From assembly GCA_030604165.1 (NCBI GenBank), contig JAUVWK010000130.1, positions 1 to 7,358 on the forward strand: 7,358 nucleotides of DNA. The letters are read 5' to 3'. Position 1 is the first letter of the stretch. Each line of letters opens with the position of its first letter. Source of the stretch: Alphaproteobacteria bacterium. GTDB lineage: Bacteria; Pseudomonadota; Alphaproteobacteria; UBA828. Below are positions 1-6,402 of this stretch, piece after piece. The notes below the pieces were generated by a model. That model was not told where the DNA came from. It saw only the letters and a program-made list of their open reading frames with translations, and ran no database searches. Made by a program: the position numbers and the translations under genes.

Positions 1-2
1 AA

Positions 3-986
3 GTTGCTCGGTCGCGCAAGCGGTTCGATATTGTCCGTTTTCTCGCCAAATACGGCGTTGTTCTGTCGCTTGGCATACTGATCGTCGTGTTCAGCGCCGC
101 GCGCCCGGATGTCTTTCCGACCGTCGGTAATTTCCTCAGCATCATGAACCAAATCTCCATTCTGGGGATGATCGCGCTGGGCCTCACGGTCTGCTTGGTG
201 ATGGGCTTGTTCGACCTTTCCATCGGTGCGATGGCGACACTCGGCGGCTATGCCGCGGCCCGCATTCTGGCGGAGGATCTAAGCGATCCCGGCGCCATCG
301 ACGTGATCTGGGTGGTGGTGCTGGTGCTGGCGATGGCTGCCGTCATCGGCATGATGAACGGCGTTCTCGTCAGCTATCTTGGCATTTCCGCTTTCATCGA
401 AACCCTGGCGGCGGGCTCGATCATCACCGGGGCGATCTTGGGCGTTTCAGCCTCGCGAACGGTGCTGCGTGGCATTCCCAGCGAATTTCTCGTGATCGGC
501 CAGGAAAAGGTATTGGGCATTCCCAATCCGGTTGTCATCATGCTTGGCGTCTCTTTCATTCTCTGGGTATTTCTGGAACACACCCAGCCCGGGCGCTCGA
601 TGTACGCCATCGGCGGCAATCGCGAAGCCGCTCGCCTGGCGGGGATCGCGGTCAAGCGCTACGCCCTGGTGGCACTTGGCGTCTGCGCGGCCTGCGCGGC
701 GTTGGGCGGGCTGGTCGCGGCCGCGAATCTCGGCGCGGGCAGGCCGCAGGGCGTCGGCGAAGCCTATTTGCTCAACGCTTTCGCCGCCGTTTTCATTGGC
801 GCTTCCACCTTGCGGCCGGGCCAGTTCCACATCCTCGGCACGCTGATCGGCGTGATCCTCATCGGGGTTATCAATAACGGCCTTTCGATCATGGGCATCC
901 CCACCTTCTGGCGCTATATCGTGCAAGGCGCGCTCCTTATTCTGGCCCTGTTCGCAGCCGGGGTACTCCAGGTGCGGCGCGGCTAG
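3..986 (+). CDS. Sugar-type ABC transporter permease, RbsC family (5' partial)
   Basis: Inner-membrane permease of an RbsC/BPD_transp_2-type importer, expected to carry a sugar or similar small solute with a periplasmic binding protein and an ATPase encoded outside the window. The frame is open to the left edge: codons from base 3 give a basic cytoplasmic start (ARSRKRF) followed by a first hydrophobic helix. The GTG at 87 lies inside that helix region and is not a credible start, so the true start is upstream of the window. About 327 residues are visible, close to the usual full length of the family, so few residues are missing. Family marks are GLFDLSIGA after the second helix, several long hydrophobic segments through the protein, and the cytoplasmic-loop motif GGNREAARLAGI, matching the GGN-EAARLSGI signature of RbsC-like permeases. 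The stop is 13 bases before the next gene, implying an operon. The substrate cannot be told from a permease alone. Confidence 0.9.
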   Translation, partial: VARSRKRFDIVRFLAKYGVVLSLGILIVVFSAARPDVFPTVGNFLSIMNQISILGMIALGLTVCLVMGLFDLSIGAMATLGGYAAARILAEDLSDPGAIDVIWVVVLVLAMAAVIGMMNGVLVSYLGISAFIETLAAGSIITGAILGVSASRTVLRGIPSEFLVIGQEKVLGIPNPVVIMLGVSFILWVFLEHTQPGRSMYAIGGNREAARLAGIAVKRYALVALGVCAACAALGGLVAAANLGAGRPQGVGEAYLLNAFAAVFIGASTLRPGQFHILGTLIGVILIGVINNGLSIMGIPTFWRYIVQGALLILALFAAGVLQVRRG

Positions 987-989
987 GAG
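985..989 (+). promoter_or_regulatory. Ribosome binding site for the ADC-family gene
   Basis: AGGAG overlaps the TAG stop of the upstream permease gene and lies 10 bases before the ATG at 1000. It fixes that start and supports translational linkage of the two genes. Confidence 0.65.
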
Positions 990-999
990 TCGCTCCGGA

Positions 1000-1794
1000 A
1001 TGGACGCAGAGGAATTTCGCGCCAGCTTCTCGATGCCCCTCGGCGGCGGCGAGATTTATCGCCGCCCGCCGCATCATTATCGCGGCGTGGAGGATTTACA
1101 GGTTCACTATGAAGCGGATGCACAGGGCGTGTTACCCTTGTTGCCGCCCGGCGTTGAACCGGTTGACGACCCGGTTCCCTGCCTGGTGAAGGCGCGTTGG
1201 GCGCCCTTCTCCTTCCACGGTCCATATCACGAAGCCTATATTGCCGTGACGGTGCGTTTCCGGGGCGGGACATACCGCTATATTCCGCTGATCGTCACCG
1301 ACAGCGATGCGCCGCTTGTCGCCGGGCGCGAAATTTGGGGCTACCCCAAGAAGCTCGCTTCCATCTGGCACAGTTGGAGCGGCGAGGACATGTCCTCAGG
1401 CGAGCAATTCGCCGCCGCCGTCGAGCGGCCCAAAGGCGTGCCCCTGATGCGCTGCTCCATGACCTGCGACAGGGTGGCGGACAAGAGCGAGCTGGAGAGC
1501 CTGCCGGCGCTCTCGCTCAGACTCTTTCCGGACCCCGAGGGCGGCGAGCGGCCAAGTGTCGCCCAGCTCGTCCGCCTCGACGGCGCCGGCCACATCCATG
1601 AGGCGGCGGATGGCTCGGCCTTTCTGTTCGCCGGGCGCGCGGCACTTGAAATGCGCGCCGCCTCCGCCGCCGACCCCTGGCACCGTTTTGCACCGCGGAA
1701 AATTCATGGCGCCTATTTCTGCCGCGCCGATATCCGTCACGATCCCGGCACCATCGTGCACGACTATCTCACCGAGTCCGACATATGGACATGA
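1000..1794 (+). CDS. Acetoacetate decarboxylase superfamily protein
   Basis: A 264-residue soluble cytoplasmic protein, slightly longer than the classical ~245-residue acetoacetate decarboxylase (ADC). The diagnostic segment is GREIWGYPKKLA at residues 109-120. K117 corresponds to the ADC lysine that forms the Schiff base with the keto substrate, and K118 to its neighbour that tunes the pKa. The PYHEAY segment places E78 at the position of ADC Glu76. By an ungapped reading, the positions of ADC Arg29 and Glu61 appear to be hydrophobic or otherwise changed here (around V30 and V63/K64), so the protein may belong to the wider ADC-like superfamily, which includes aldolase- and cyclase-type members, rather than decarboxylate acetoacetate. 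The C-terminus has the family-like HDPGTIVHDYL ending. It follows a sugar-type ABC permease after 13 bases, which suggests a catabolic enzyme for the imported compound. Family membership is firm; the reaction is not. Confidence 0.87.
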   Translation: MDAEEFRASFSMPLGGGEIYRRPPHHYRGVEDLQVHYEADAQGVLPLLPPGVEPVDDPVPCLVKARWAPFSFHGPYHEAYIAVTVRFRGGTYRYIPLIVTDSDAPLVAGREIWGYPKKLASIWHSWSGEDMSSGEQFAAAVERPKGVPLMRCSMTCDRVADKSELESLPALSLRLFPDPEGGERPSVAQLVRLDGAGHIHEAADGSAFLFAGRAALEMRAASAADPWHRFAPRKIHGAYFCRADIRHDPGTIVHDYLTESDIWT

Positions 1795-1880
1795 GGCACG
1801 GCGCCGACGCAAACCGCGGCTTTTACTACGAATGATTGAGCATCGTTGCGACAAAGCCATCGACACCCCGGGCTTTCGGC

Positions 1881-1904
1881 GGCTCGCCTGTCGCCGGGCG
1901 AGCC
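1881..1904 (+). terminator. Candidate terminator hairpin after the ABC/ADC operon
   Basis: A perfect 8-bp GC-rich inverted repeat, GGCTCGCC (1881-1888) and GGCGAGCC (1897-1904), encloses an 8-base loop. It lies about 90 bases after the ADC-family stop codon and is followed only by TTCT, so the U-tract is poor. It may terminate or attenuate block 1 transcripts, but could equally be an unrelated structure. Confidence 0.35.
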
Positions 1905-1938
1905 TTCTCGGATAAAGCCTTAAGAATTTTACGGTTGT

Positions 1939-1970
1939 TTGACAGTCGCGAATCGCGGAAAAGTCGACTT
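1939..1970 (+). promoter_or_regulatory. TTGACA hexamer with two adjacent palindromes (possible promoter/operator)
   Basis: A consensus -35 hexamer TTGACA occupies 1939-1944. It is followed by the near-palindrome CGCGAATCGCG (1947-1957) and the perfect 10-bp palindrome AAGTCGACTT (1961-1970). No good -10 box lies 16-18 bases downstream; the second palindrome occupies that position. The layout resembles a promoter overlapped by operator half-sites, about 190-220 bases before the cytochrome operon. This is a reading of pattern only. Confidence 0.25.
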
Positions 1971-2161
1971 GTACGCATCCATGCACTGGGGGGCATACGA
2001 GGTTCGGCGTACCTAGACCGCACAAACTGGTTGCATCGTTCTGCCGGGTCCACGGCTAGGCTGTTGCTCTCGCGATAGCCTTTTATCCAGCTCGTCAAAT
2101 ATTTCCTGAAGGGGGGGGAAGGCATCCGCTTTTTTCACGAAAGGCCCATCGGCAATCCGCG

Positions 2162-2899
2162 ATGAAGCCCACGCTCGAGGGCGGAAAATGGCGTTGGCTG
2201 CGTAACCGGGTTCTGCGGCGGTTGAGGTGTCGATGCCTGCTCCGGCCATGGGTGATTCTCCGCCAGGGTATTCAGTTGTATCCGGTAGTCGGAGTCCTCG
2301 CCGTATTTTTGGCGGGCATGATTTTCTGGGGCGGATTCAACTGGAGCCTGGAGGTGACCAATACGGAAGCGTTCTGCGTCTCGTGCCACGAAATGCGGGA
2401 ATATGTTTACAAAGAATACAAAGAGACCATCCATTACAAGAACCGCACCGGCGTGCGCGCCTCTTGTCCGGATTGCCATGTCCCCAGGGAATGGGTCCAC
2501 AAAGTGGCGCGGAAGGTCCACGCGACAAACGAGCTGTTTCACTGGATTACGGGATCCATCAGCTCCCCGGCGAAATTCGAGGCAAGGCGACTCCATCTGG
2601 CGCGGCAAGTCTGGGCCAGCATGGAGGAAACGGATTCGCGCGAGTGCCGCAACTGTCACGGCGTGAAATTCATGATGCATCAAGCCCAGACCGCCGGCGC
2701 CCGGACAATCCACGTGTTGGCGGAGAAATGGGACAAGACATGCATCGATTGCCACAAGGGCGTCGCCCATACCCTGCCGCGGAACTTTGACAAGAACAGG
2801 GTATTTGACGAACTGCACGAGCGGATGGAAAAGGAAAAAGTCGACTGCCGGCAATGTCATGAGGGCATGGCCGGACCGCCCGCCGGCGAGGACTGGTAG
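2162..2899 (+). CDS. NapC/NirT-family membrane cytochrome c with five CXXCH motifs
   Basis: A membrane-anchored quinol dehydrogenase of 245 residues that would take electrons from the quinol pool and pass them to periplasmic partners. An arginine-rich cytoplasmic N-terminus is followed by one transmembrane helix (about 38-58), then a periplasmic multiheme domain. Heme motifs are CVSCH (72-76), CPDCH (102-106), CRNCH (162-166), CIDCH (194-198, in the family hallmark CIDCHKGVAH) and CRQCH (229-233). The first four match the tetraheme NapC/NirT fold. The fifth sits in a C-terminal extension ending in GMAGPPAGEDW and is not part of standard four-heme NapC; TorC also has five hemes but is much longer (near 390 residues). 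The 2162 ATG is the most upstream start but has no good ribosome site (the nearest AAGG is 17 bases away), so the exact start is unsure. It probably heads the operon with the diheme cytochrome and molybdoenzyme. Confidence 0.9.
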   Translation: MKPTLEGGKWRWLRNRVLRRLRCRCLLRPWVILRQGIQLYPVVGVLAVFLAGMIFWGGFNWSLEVTNTEAFCVSCHEMREYVYKEYKETIHYKNRTGVRASCPDCHVPREWVHKVARKVHATNELFHWITGSISSPAKFEARRLHLARQVWASMEETDSRECRNCHGVKFMMHQAQTAGARTIHVLAEKWDKTCIDCHKGVAHTLPRNFDKNRVFDELHERMEKEKVDCRQCHEGMAGPPAGEDW

Positions 2900-2954
2900 G
2901 GCTTGCGAAGGTTGAAGGTCACTGGGTTCGGCTCGATCCGGTGAACGGCGATAT

Positions 2955-2960
2955 GGAGGG
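2955..2960 (+). promoter_or_regulatory. Ribosome binding site choosing the start of the diheme cytochrome
   Basis: GGAGGG lies 4-5 bases before the ATG at 2965. It favours that start over the in-frame GTG at 2941 and ATG at 2953, and the 2965 start also gives a compact, normal signal peptide. Confidence 0.6.
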
Positions 2961-2964
2961 CAAC

Positions 2965-3621
2965 ATGCTTACTCGAAGTCGTGTGATTTGCGGACTGGTA
3001 GGCTTGATGGCGCTGGTGTTGGGCCATCCCGGTCCCGCCGAGGCGGCGTCATCATCGACGCTGAAAATCGGCGAAGCGCAATTCAATCTGAACTGCGCCG
3101 TCTGCCACCAGGCCGATGCCATCGGCGAGCCGGGTGTGGCGCCGTCGCTGACCAATCCGGAGCTGCTCAGCGTTTCCACAGACAAGTTCTTGATGAGCAC
3201 CATCCGCGATGGGCGCGAAGACACCGGCATGCCGCCCTTCGCCCATCTCGGGCGGAAGAACATTAAGGCCATCGTCGCCTATCTGCGGTCCCACGCCACG
3301 AAACCGAACCGGGCCGAGGAAGTCGACGCCCAGCCCGATGCCCATGGCGATCCCCGCCTCGGCAAGCAGTGGTACGACTACATTTGCTCCACCTGCCATG
3401 GCTTGAGCGGGGACGGCTACGAGGCAGGCGGCACCGGCACGGCGGTCGGCCTGCCGAGCTTCCTGGACAAGGTTTCCGACGGCTTCATCCGCGAAACGAT
3501 CAAGCAGGGCCGCTCCAACACTCGAATGCGCGCCTTTCAGGGCCCCGCCGGATTGGCAGATCTTTCGAATCAGGAGATCGACGACATCATCGTCTATCTG
3601 CGCAGCCTGGCGCAGAGGTAA
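2965..3621 (+). CDS. Periplasmic diheme cytochrome c (two class-I domains)
   Basis: A secreted electron carrier of 218 residues. The N-terminus (MLTRSRVICGLVGLMALVLG, then a Pro/Ala stretch ending in AEAA) is a Sec signal peptide, probably cleaved near residues 27-28. Two cytochrome c domains follow. The first has CAVCH (44-48) and a likely distal Met ligand in TGMPPF (M89). The second has CSTCH (141-145) and a likely distal Met in NTRMRAF (M188). Each domain ends in a helix of the I-AYLRS / IIVYLRSL type, typical of class-I cytochromes. Both hemes therefore look His/Met ligated, unlike the bis-His hemes of NapB, the usual diheme partner of NapA. It lies 65 bases after the NapC-like gene and 15 bases before the molybdoenzyme, so it is probably the dedicated partner of the molybdoenzyme. 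The in-frame 2941 GTG would give 226 residues. Confidence 0.9.
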   Translation: MLTRSRVICGLVGLMALVLGHPGPAEAASSSTLKIGEAQFNLNCAVCHQADAIGEPGVAPSLTNPELLSVSTDKFLMSTIRDGREDTGMPPFAHLGRKNIKAIVAYLRSHATKPNRAEEVDAQPDAHGDPRLGKQWYDYICSTCHGLSGDGYEAGGTGTAVGLPSFLDKVSDGFIRETIKQGRSNTRMRAFQGPAGLADLSNQEIDDIIVYLRSLAQR

Positions 3622-3623
3622 TT

Positions 3624-3628
3624 GGGGA
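3624..3628 (+). promoter_or_regulatory. Ribosome binding site for the molybdoenzyme
   Basis: GGGGA lies 8 bases before the ATG at 3637. It supports that start rather than the in-frame TTG at 3622, which itself overlaps this site. Confidence 0.5.
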
Positions 3629-3636
3629 ACCGCATC

Positions 3637-6342
3637 ATGAAACGCATCAAGAATGAGTTGTCGCGCCGAGATTTCGTAAAGCTCAGCGCCTTTATCTCCG
3701 GTTCCGCAGCGGGCGCCGGACTCATGGTGGGCGCCAATCCGGAATTGGAAATTGCCTCCGCGCAGGCGCAGGAGAACGAAGACGGCCGCACCACCGCGCT
3801 CGCGCAATGTCCCTATTGCGGGGTCGGCTGCGGCACCATCATCCAGGTAGAAAACGGCAAGATCGTTTCCATGCGGCCCGACAAGGACCATCCGACCAAT
3901 TACGGCCTGCAATGCATCAAGGGCCTGACCGCCGCCGAGCCCATGTATGTGGACCGGATGGAGGGCGATTCCTACGTGCGCAAGGACGTCTGGGAGGAAT
4001 GGAGCAAGCCAAGTCACGGTGATATGGAATTGGTCAGCAAGACGAAGGGCTCGTTCGACGAGGAGCATTTCCTCCGCGTGCCCTATGAGCAGGCCTCCGA
4101 GATGGTCGATCGCAAGATCGCCCACCTCGCGAAGAAGTACGGCGGCAACTCCATCGGCCTCTATGGCTCCGGCCAGCTAACGATGGAGGGGCAATATCTC
4201 GAAAATTTGTTCATGAAGGGCGTGCTGGGCTCCAACACCATTGAGGCCAACGCCCGCATGTGCATGACCTCGGCGGTCACCGGTTATTTCGCCACCTTGG
4301 GCTCGGATACGCCGCCGCTCGCTTACGAGGACATCGAGCTGTCCGACATGATCATGCATTTCGGACACAACGCCCGCGAATCGCACCCGATCATTTTCTG
4401 GCGCATCGCCGACTACAAGCAGAAGAAGGACATCCCGACGGTGGTCGTCGATCCGCGGCGGACCGGCACGTTGATGGGCTACGAGGATATCAACCCGGAC
4501 AACACCGTCCACGTGCCGATCCTGAACGGCGACATCAGTTTTCTAAATGCCATCGCCCACGTCCTGCTCAAGGAGCACGAGGACGTGATCGACTGGGAGT
4601 TCCTCAAGGCGCATGCCAACGGGTGGGAGACCTATGTCGATGGGGTGTCAAAGGACTATAGCCCGGAGCAGGTGCAGGACCGCATGGGCGGACCCAATCA
4701 CGATGTCTCGCCCGAGCTCATTCGCAGGATCGCCGGCATGTTCGCCGACGCCACGCGCAAGCGCTTGGCGCGCGCCAAGGGAAAACAGACCGGCGGGTTT
4801 GGCGGTGTCATTGTCATGTGGGGCATCGGCTACAACCAGCACATACACGGCCAGCACAACGTCATCTCGATCATCAATTTGCTGACCTTGACCGGCAATC
4901 TGGCCAAGTCCGGCTGCGGCCCGTTCTCGATGACCGGCCAGCCCAACGCCATGGGCGAGCGCTTCACGGGCGGGCTCACCGGACGCCTGCCTTTCAACAT
5001 GCCGCTGAATGACGACGCGCACCGCGCGAAAATGGCCAAGTTCTGGCGGGTTCCGGAGCAGAACCTGATCAACGCCATGAACTCCAAGAATCCCGGCTAT
5101 GCGGTAAGCATGATGGAGCGCGCGCTCAAGGGCGAGGTCAAAGCGTTCTTCTTCGTCTACGCCACCCATATCGACTTGCCCGATCTGCACAACCTGGTGC
5201 GCCCGGCGATCAGCAAGACCTTCAACGTGGTGCAGGAGATCTACCGCCACGCGCCGAACAACCTCTATGCGGATGTCATCTTCCCGGCCGCCACGTGGGG
5301 CGAGGTCGAGGGCGTCTATATCAGCTCGGAACGGCGCATCAATATCTGCCAGAAGGCCGCCGAGCCACCGCCCGGATGCCGGCCGGACATGGACATGGTT
5401 ATCGACAAGGCCAAGGGGATCGGCGCCCTCCTCGGACTCGATATGGACAAGGTCCTGCCTTACCGGCGCAAGGAGGACGGCTTTTACGACGCGGAAGAGA
5501 TTTTTCGCGACGTCATCAGCGCCTCGGTCGGCACGGACACGAATCTGACCGGCATTCTCGAGGTCGAGAAGCTGGACAATATGACGCCCTATGAGCAACT
5601 CGCGGAGCTGCGCGGTATTCAGTGGCCGGCGCCGAGTTATGAGATCGCCCTGCAAGGCGGCACCAAACGGCGCTTCATGCTTCAGGAAGGGGCCTGGGAG
5701 AACAAGCCCTACGGCTACTTCCGCACCAAGGACGGCAAGGTGCGCATGAAGCTGGTCCACCAAGACTATTCCGAGCGCGAGAAATGGACCAAGGAGTTGA
5801 TGCGATTCGGCGTCGAGGAGGGCCTCTATACCATCGACCACATGGACCTCATGAAGCTGGCGCGCGACAAGGGTCTGACGCCCGACATGCCCGATGAGAC
5901 ATATCGCGGCAAGCCCTGGCAGGATGTTCCCGAGGATAAGTTCCCCTACTGGTTCGGATTGGGCGTGGTGTACGAGCACTTCCACACCGCCAAGTCCAAC
6001 CGCAGCCCGACGACGCGCCGGCTGGTGCCGGAGATGTACGTCGAAATGCATGCCGACGACGCCTTGGACCTGGGTATCGAGGACGGCGACATGGTCCGCG
6101 TGATCACGCGGCGCGGCTCGTTGGAGGCCCGCGCTCAGGTCGGCATCAACTCCCTGGTCAAGCCGGCCCGCAACAGCGTGCCGCGCGGCTACATGTTCGG
6201 ACCGTGGAACCTCTCGGTGGCCGACAGCGCCGATCCAAAGAAAAATAAATGGTTGGCCAATGCCACCACCAGCCGCATCTGGGATCCGGTCTCCGGCCAG
6301 GTGGATTTCAAGAAGAGCGCTTGCCGGATCGAAAAGATCTAG
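3637..6342 (+). CDS. NapA-clade periplasmic molybdopterin oxidoreductase, substrate uncertain
   Basis: A catalytic subunit of 901 residues binding Mo-bis-MGD and one [4Fe-4S] cluster. The N-terminus has a twin-arginine signal, SRRDFVKLSAF (9-19), with likely cleavage after the Ala-rich SAQAQ. The cluster motif is C58-x2-C61-x3-C65-x27-C93, followed by the conserved lysine of CIKG (K95) that bridges cluster and pterin in NapA. C209 in NARMCMTSAVTGY is at the Mo-ligand cysteine position (codon at 4261). GCGPFSMTGQPNAMG, AATWGEVEGVY-SSERR and the C-terminal DP-SGQ-DFKK match NapA-family segments. Differences from canonical NapA: Met208 in place of the His before the ligand Cys; Ile403-His404 where NapA has Thr-Arg in NQHTRG; a CPYCGVGCG start to the cluster motif, as in NasA and FdhF; a longer linker (about 100-150) after the cluster domain; and total length above the ~830 of E. 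coli NapA. Nitrate reductase is the default guess, but another oxyanion or small substrate is possible. Confidence 0.88.
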   Translation: MKRIKNELSRRDFVKLSAFISGSAAGAGLMVGANPELEIASAQAQENEDGRTTALAQCPYCGVGCGTIIQVENGKIVSMRPDKDHPTNYGLQCIKGLTAAEPMYVDRMEGDSYVRKDVWEEWSKPSHGDMELVSKTKGSFDEEHFLRVPYEQASEMVDRKIAHLAKKYGGNSIGLYGSGQLTMEGQYLENLFMKGVLGSNTIEANARMCMTSAVTGYFATLGSDTPPLAYEDIELSDMIMHFGHNARESHPIIFWRIADYKQKKDIPTVVVDPRRTGTLMGYEDINPDNTVHVPILNGDISFLNAIAHVLLKEHEDVIDWEFLKAHANGWETYVDGVSKDYSPEQVQDRMGGPNHDVSPELIRRIAGMFADATRKRLARAKGKQTGGFGGVIVMWGIGYNQHIHGQHNVISIINLLTLTGNLAKSGCGPFSMTGQPNAMGERFTGGLTGRLPFNMPLNDDAHRAKMAKFWRVPEQNLINAMNSKNPGYAVSMMERALKGEVKAFFFVYATHIDLPDLHNLVRPAISKTFNVVQEIYRHAPNNLYADVIFPAATWGEVEGVYISSERRINICQKAAEPPPGCRPDMDMVIDKAKGIGALLGLDMDKVLPYRRKEDGFYDAEEIFRDVISASVGTDTNLTGILEVEKLDNMTPYEQLAELRGIQWPAPSYEIALQGGTKRRFMLQEGAWENKPYGYFRTKDGKVRMKLVHQDYSEREKWTKELMRFGVEEGLYTIDHMDLMKLARDKGLTPDMPDETYRGKPWQDVPEDKFPYWFGLGVVYEHFHTAKSNRSPTTRRLVPEMYVEMHADDALDLGIEDGDMVRVITRRGSLEARAQVGINSLVKPARNSVPRGYMFGPWNLSVADSADPKKNKWLANATTSRIWDPVSGQVDFKKSACRIEKI

Positions 6343-6402
6343 TGGGCGTTCAGGCACGGGCCGGGCCTTCACCGGCCCGTGTTCGGCAGCCGGTATGAGC
6401 CG
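6343..6402 (+). other. 60-base intergenic spacer between molybdoenzyme and NapG-like gene
   Basis: This spacer is longer than the other gaps on either side of it in the cluster (15 and 25 bases) and is mostly filled by a strong hairpin. No gene is seen in it. The ribosome site for the downstream ATG is weak. Confidence 0.5.
6355..6381 (+). terminator. Strong GC hairpin, possible attenuator or mRNA-stability element
   Basis: A perfect 10-bp inverted repeat, CACGGGCCGG (6355-6364) and CCGGCCCGTG (6372-6381), encloses the 7-base loop GCCTTCA. It starts 12 bases after the molybdoenzyme stop. No T-run follows, so it is not a standard intrinsic terminator. Its place inside an operon suggests partial termination or protection of the upstream mRNA 3' end, lowering NapG/H-like expression relative to the catalytic subunit. 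The structure is certain; the role is inferred. Confidence 0.5.

Larger units (their letters stand above)
1795..2161 (+). other. Intergenic region between the two operons
   Basis: This stretch of 367 bases is visibly less GC-rich in its middle than the flanking genes and has no reading frame with recognisable protein character on either strand. It contains a hairpin near its left end, a TTGACA hexamer with two short palindromes, and a run of eight G at 2111-2118 followed by a run of six T at about 2130. It must carry the transcription start of the cytochrome/molybdoenzyme operon unless that operon is read through from block 1. No convincing FNR box (TTGAT-N4-ATCAA) or sigma-54 promoter was found by eye. 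Confidence 0.6.

Noticed and set aside
2058..2081. AGGCT/AGCCT inverted repeat followed by TTTTAT
   Set aside because: The stem is only 5 bp with a 14-base loop; too weak to call a terminator.
1826..2125. Short open frames on both strands in the inter-operon gap
   Set aside because: They have no ribosome sites, no recognisable motifs and atypical composition, and they overlap each other on opposite strands.
2941..2964. Upstream GTG/ATG starts for the diheme cytochrome
   Set aside because: They lack a ribosome site and would place extra acidic residues before the signal peptide. The GGAGGG before 2965 supports the later start.
3052..4125. Minus-strand open frame opposite the diheme cytochrome and the molybdoenzyme start
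   Set aside because: It is a shadow of two well-supported + strand genes and has no family motif.
3637..6342. Formate dehydrogenase or assimilatory nitrate reductase, suggested by CPYCGVGCG
   Set aside because: The Tat signal, the NapA-like C-terminus, the GCGPFS-TGQP context and the neighbouring NapC, NapG and NapH-like genes all favour the periplasmic NapA clade. The cluster motif alone does not discriminate.
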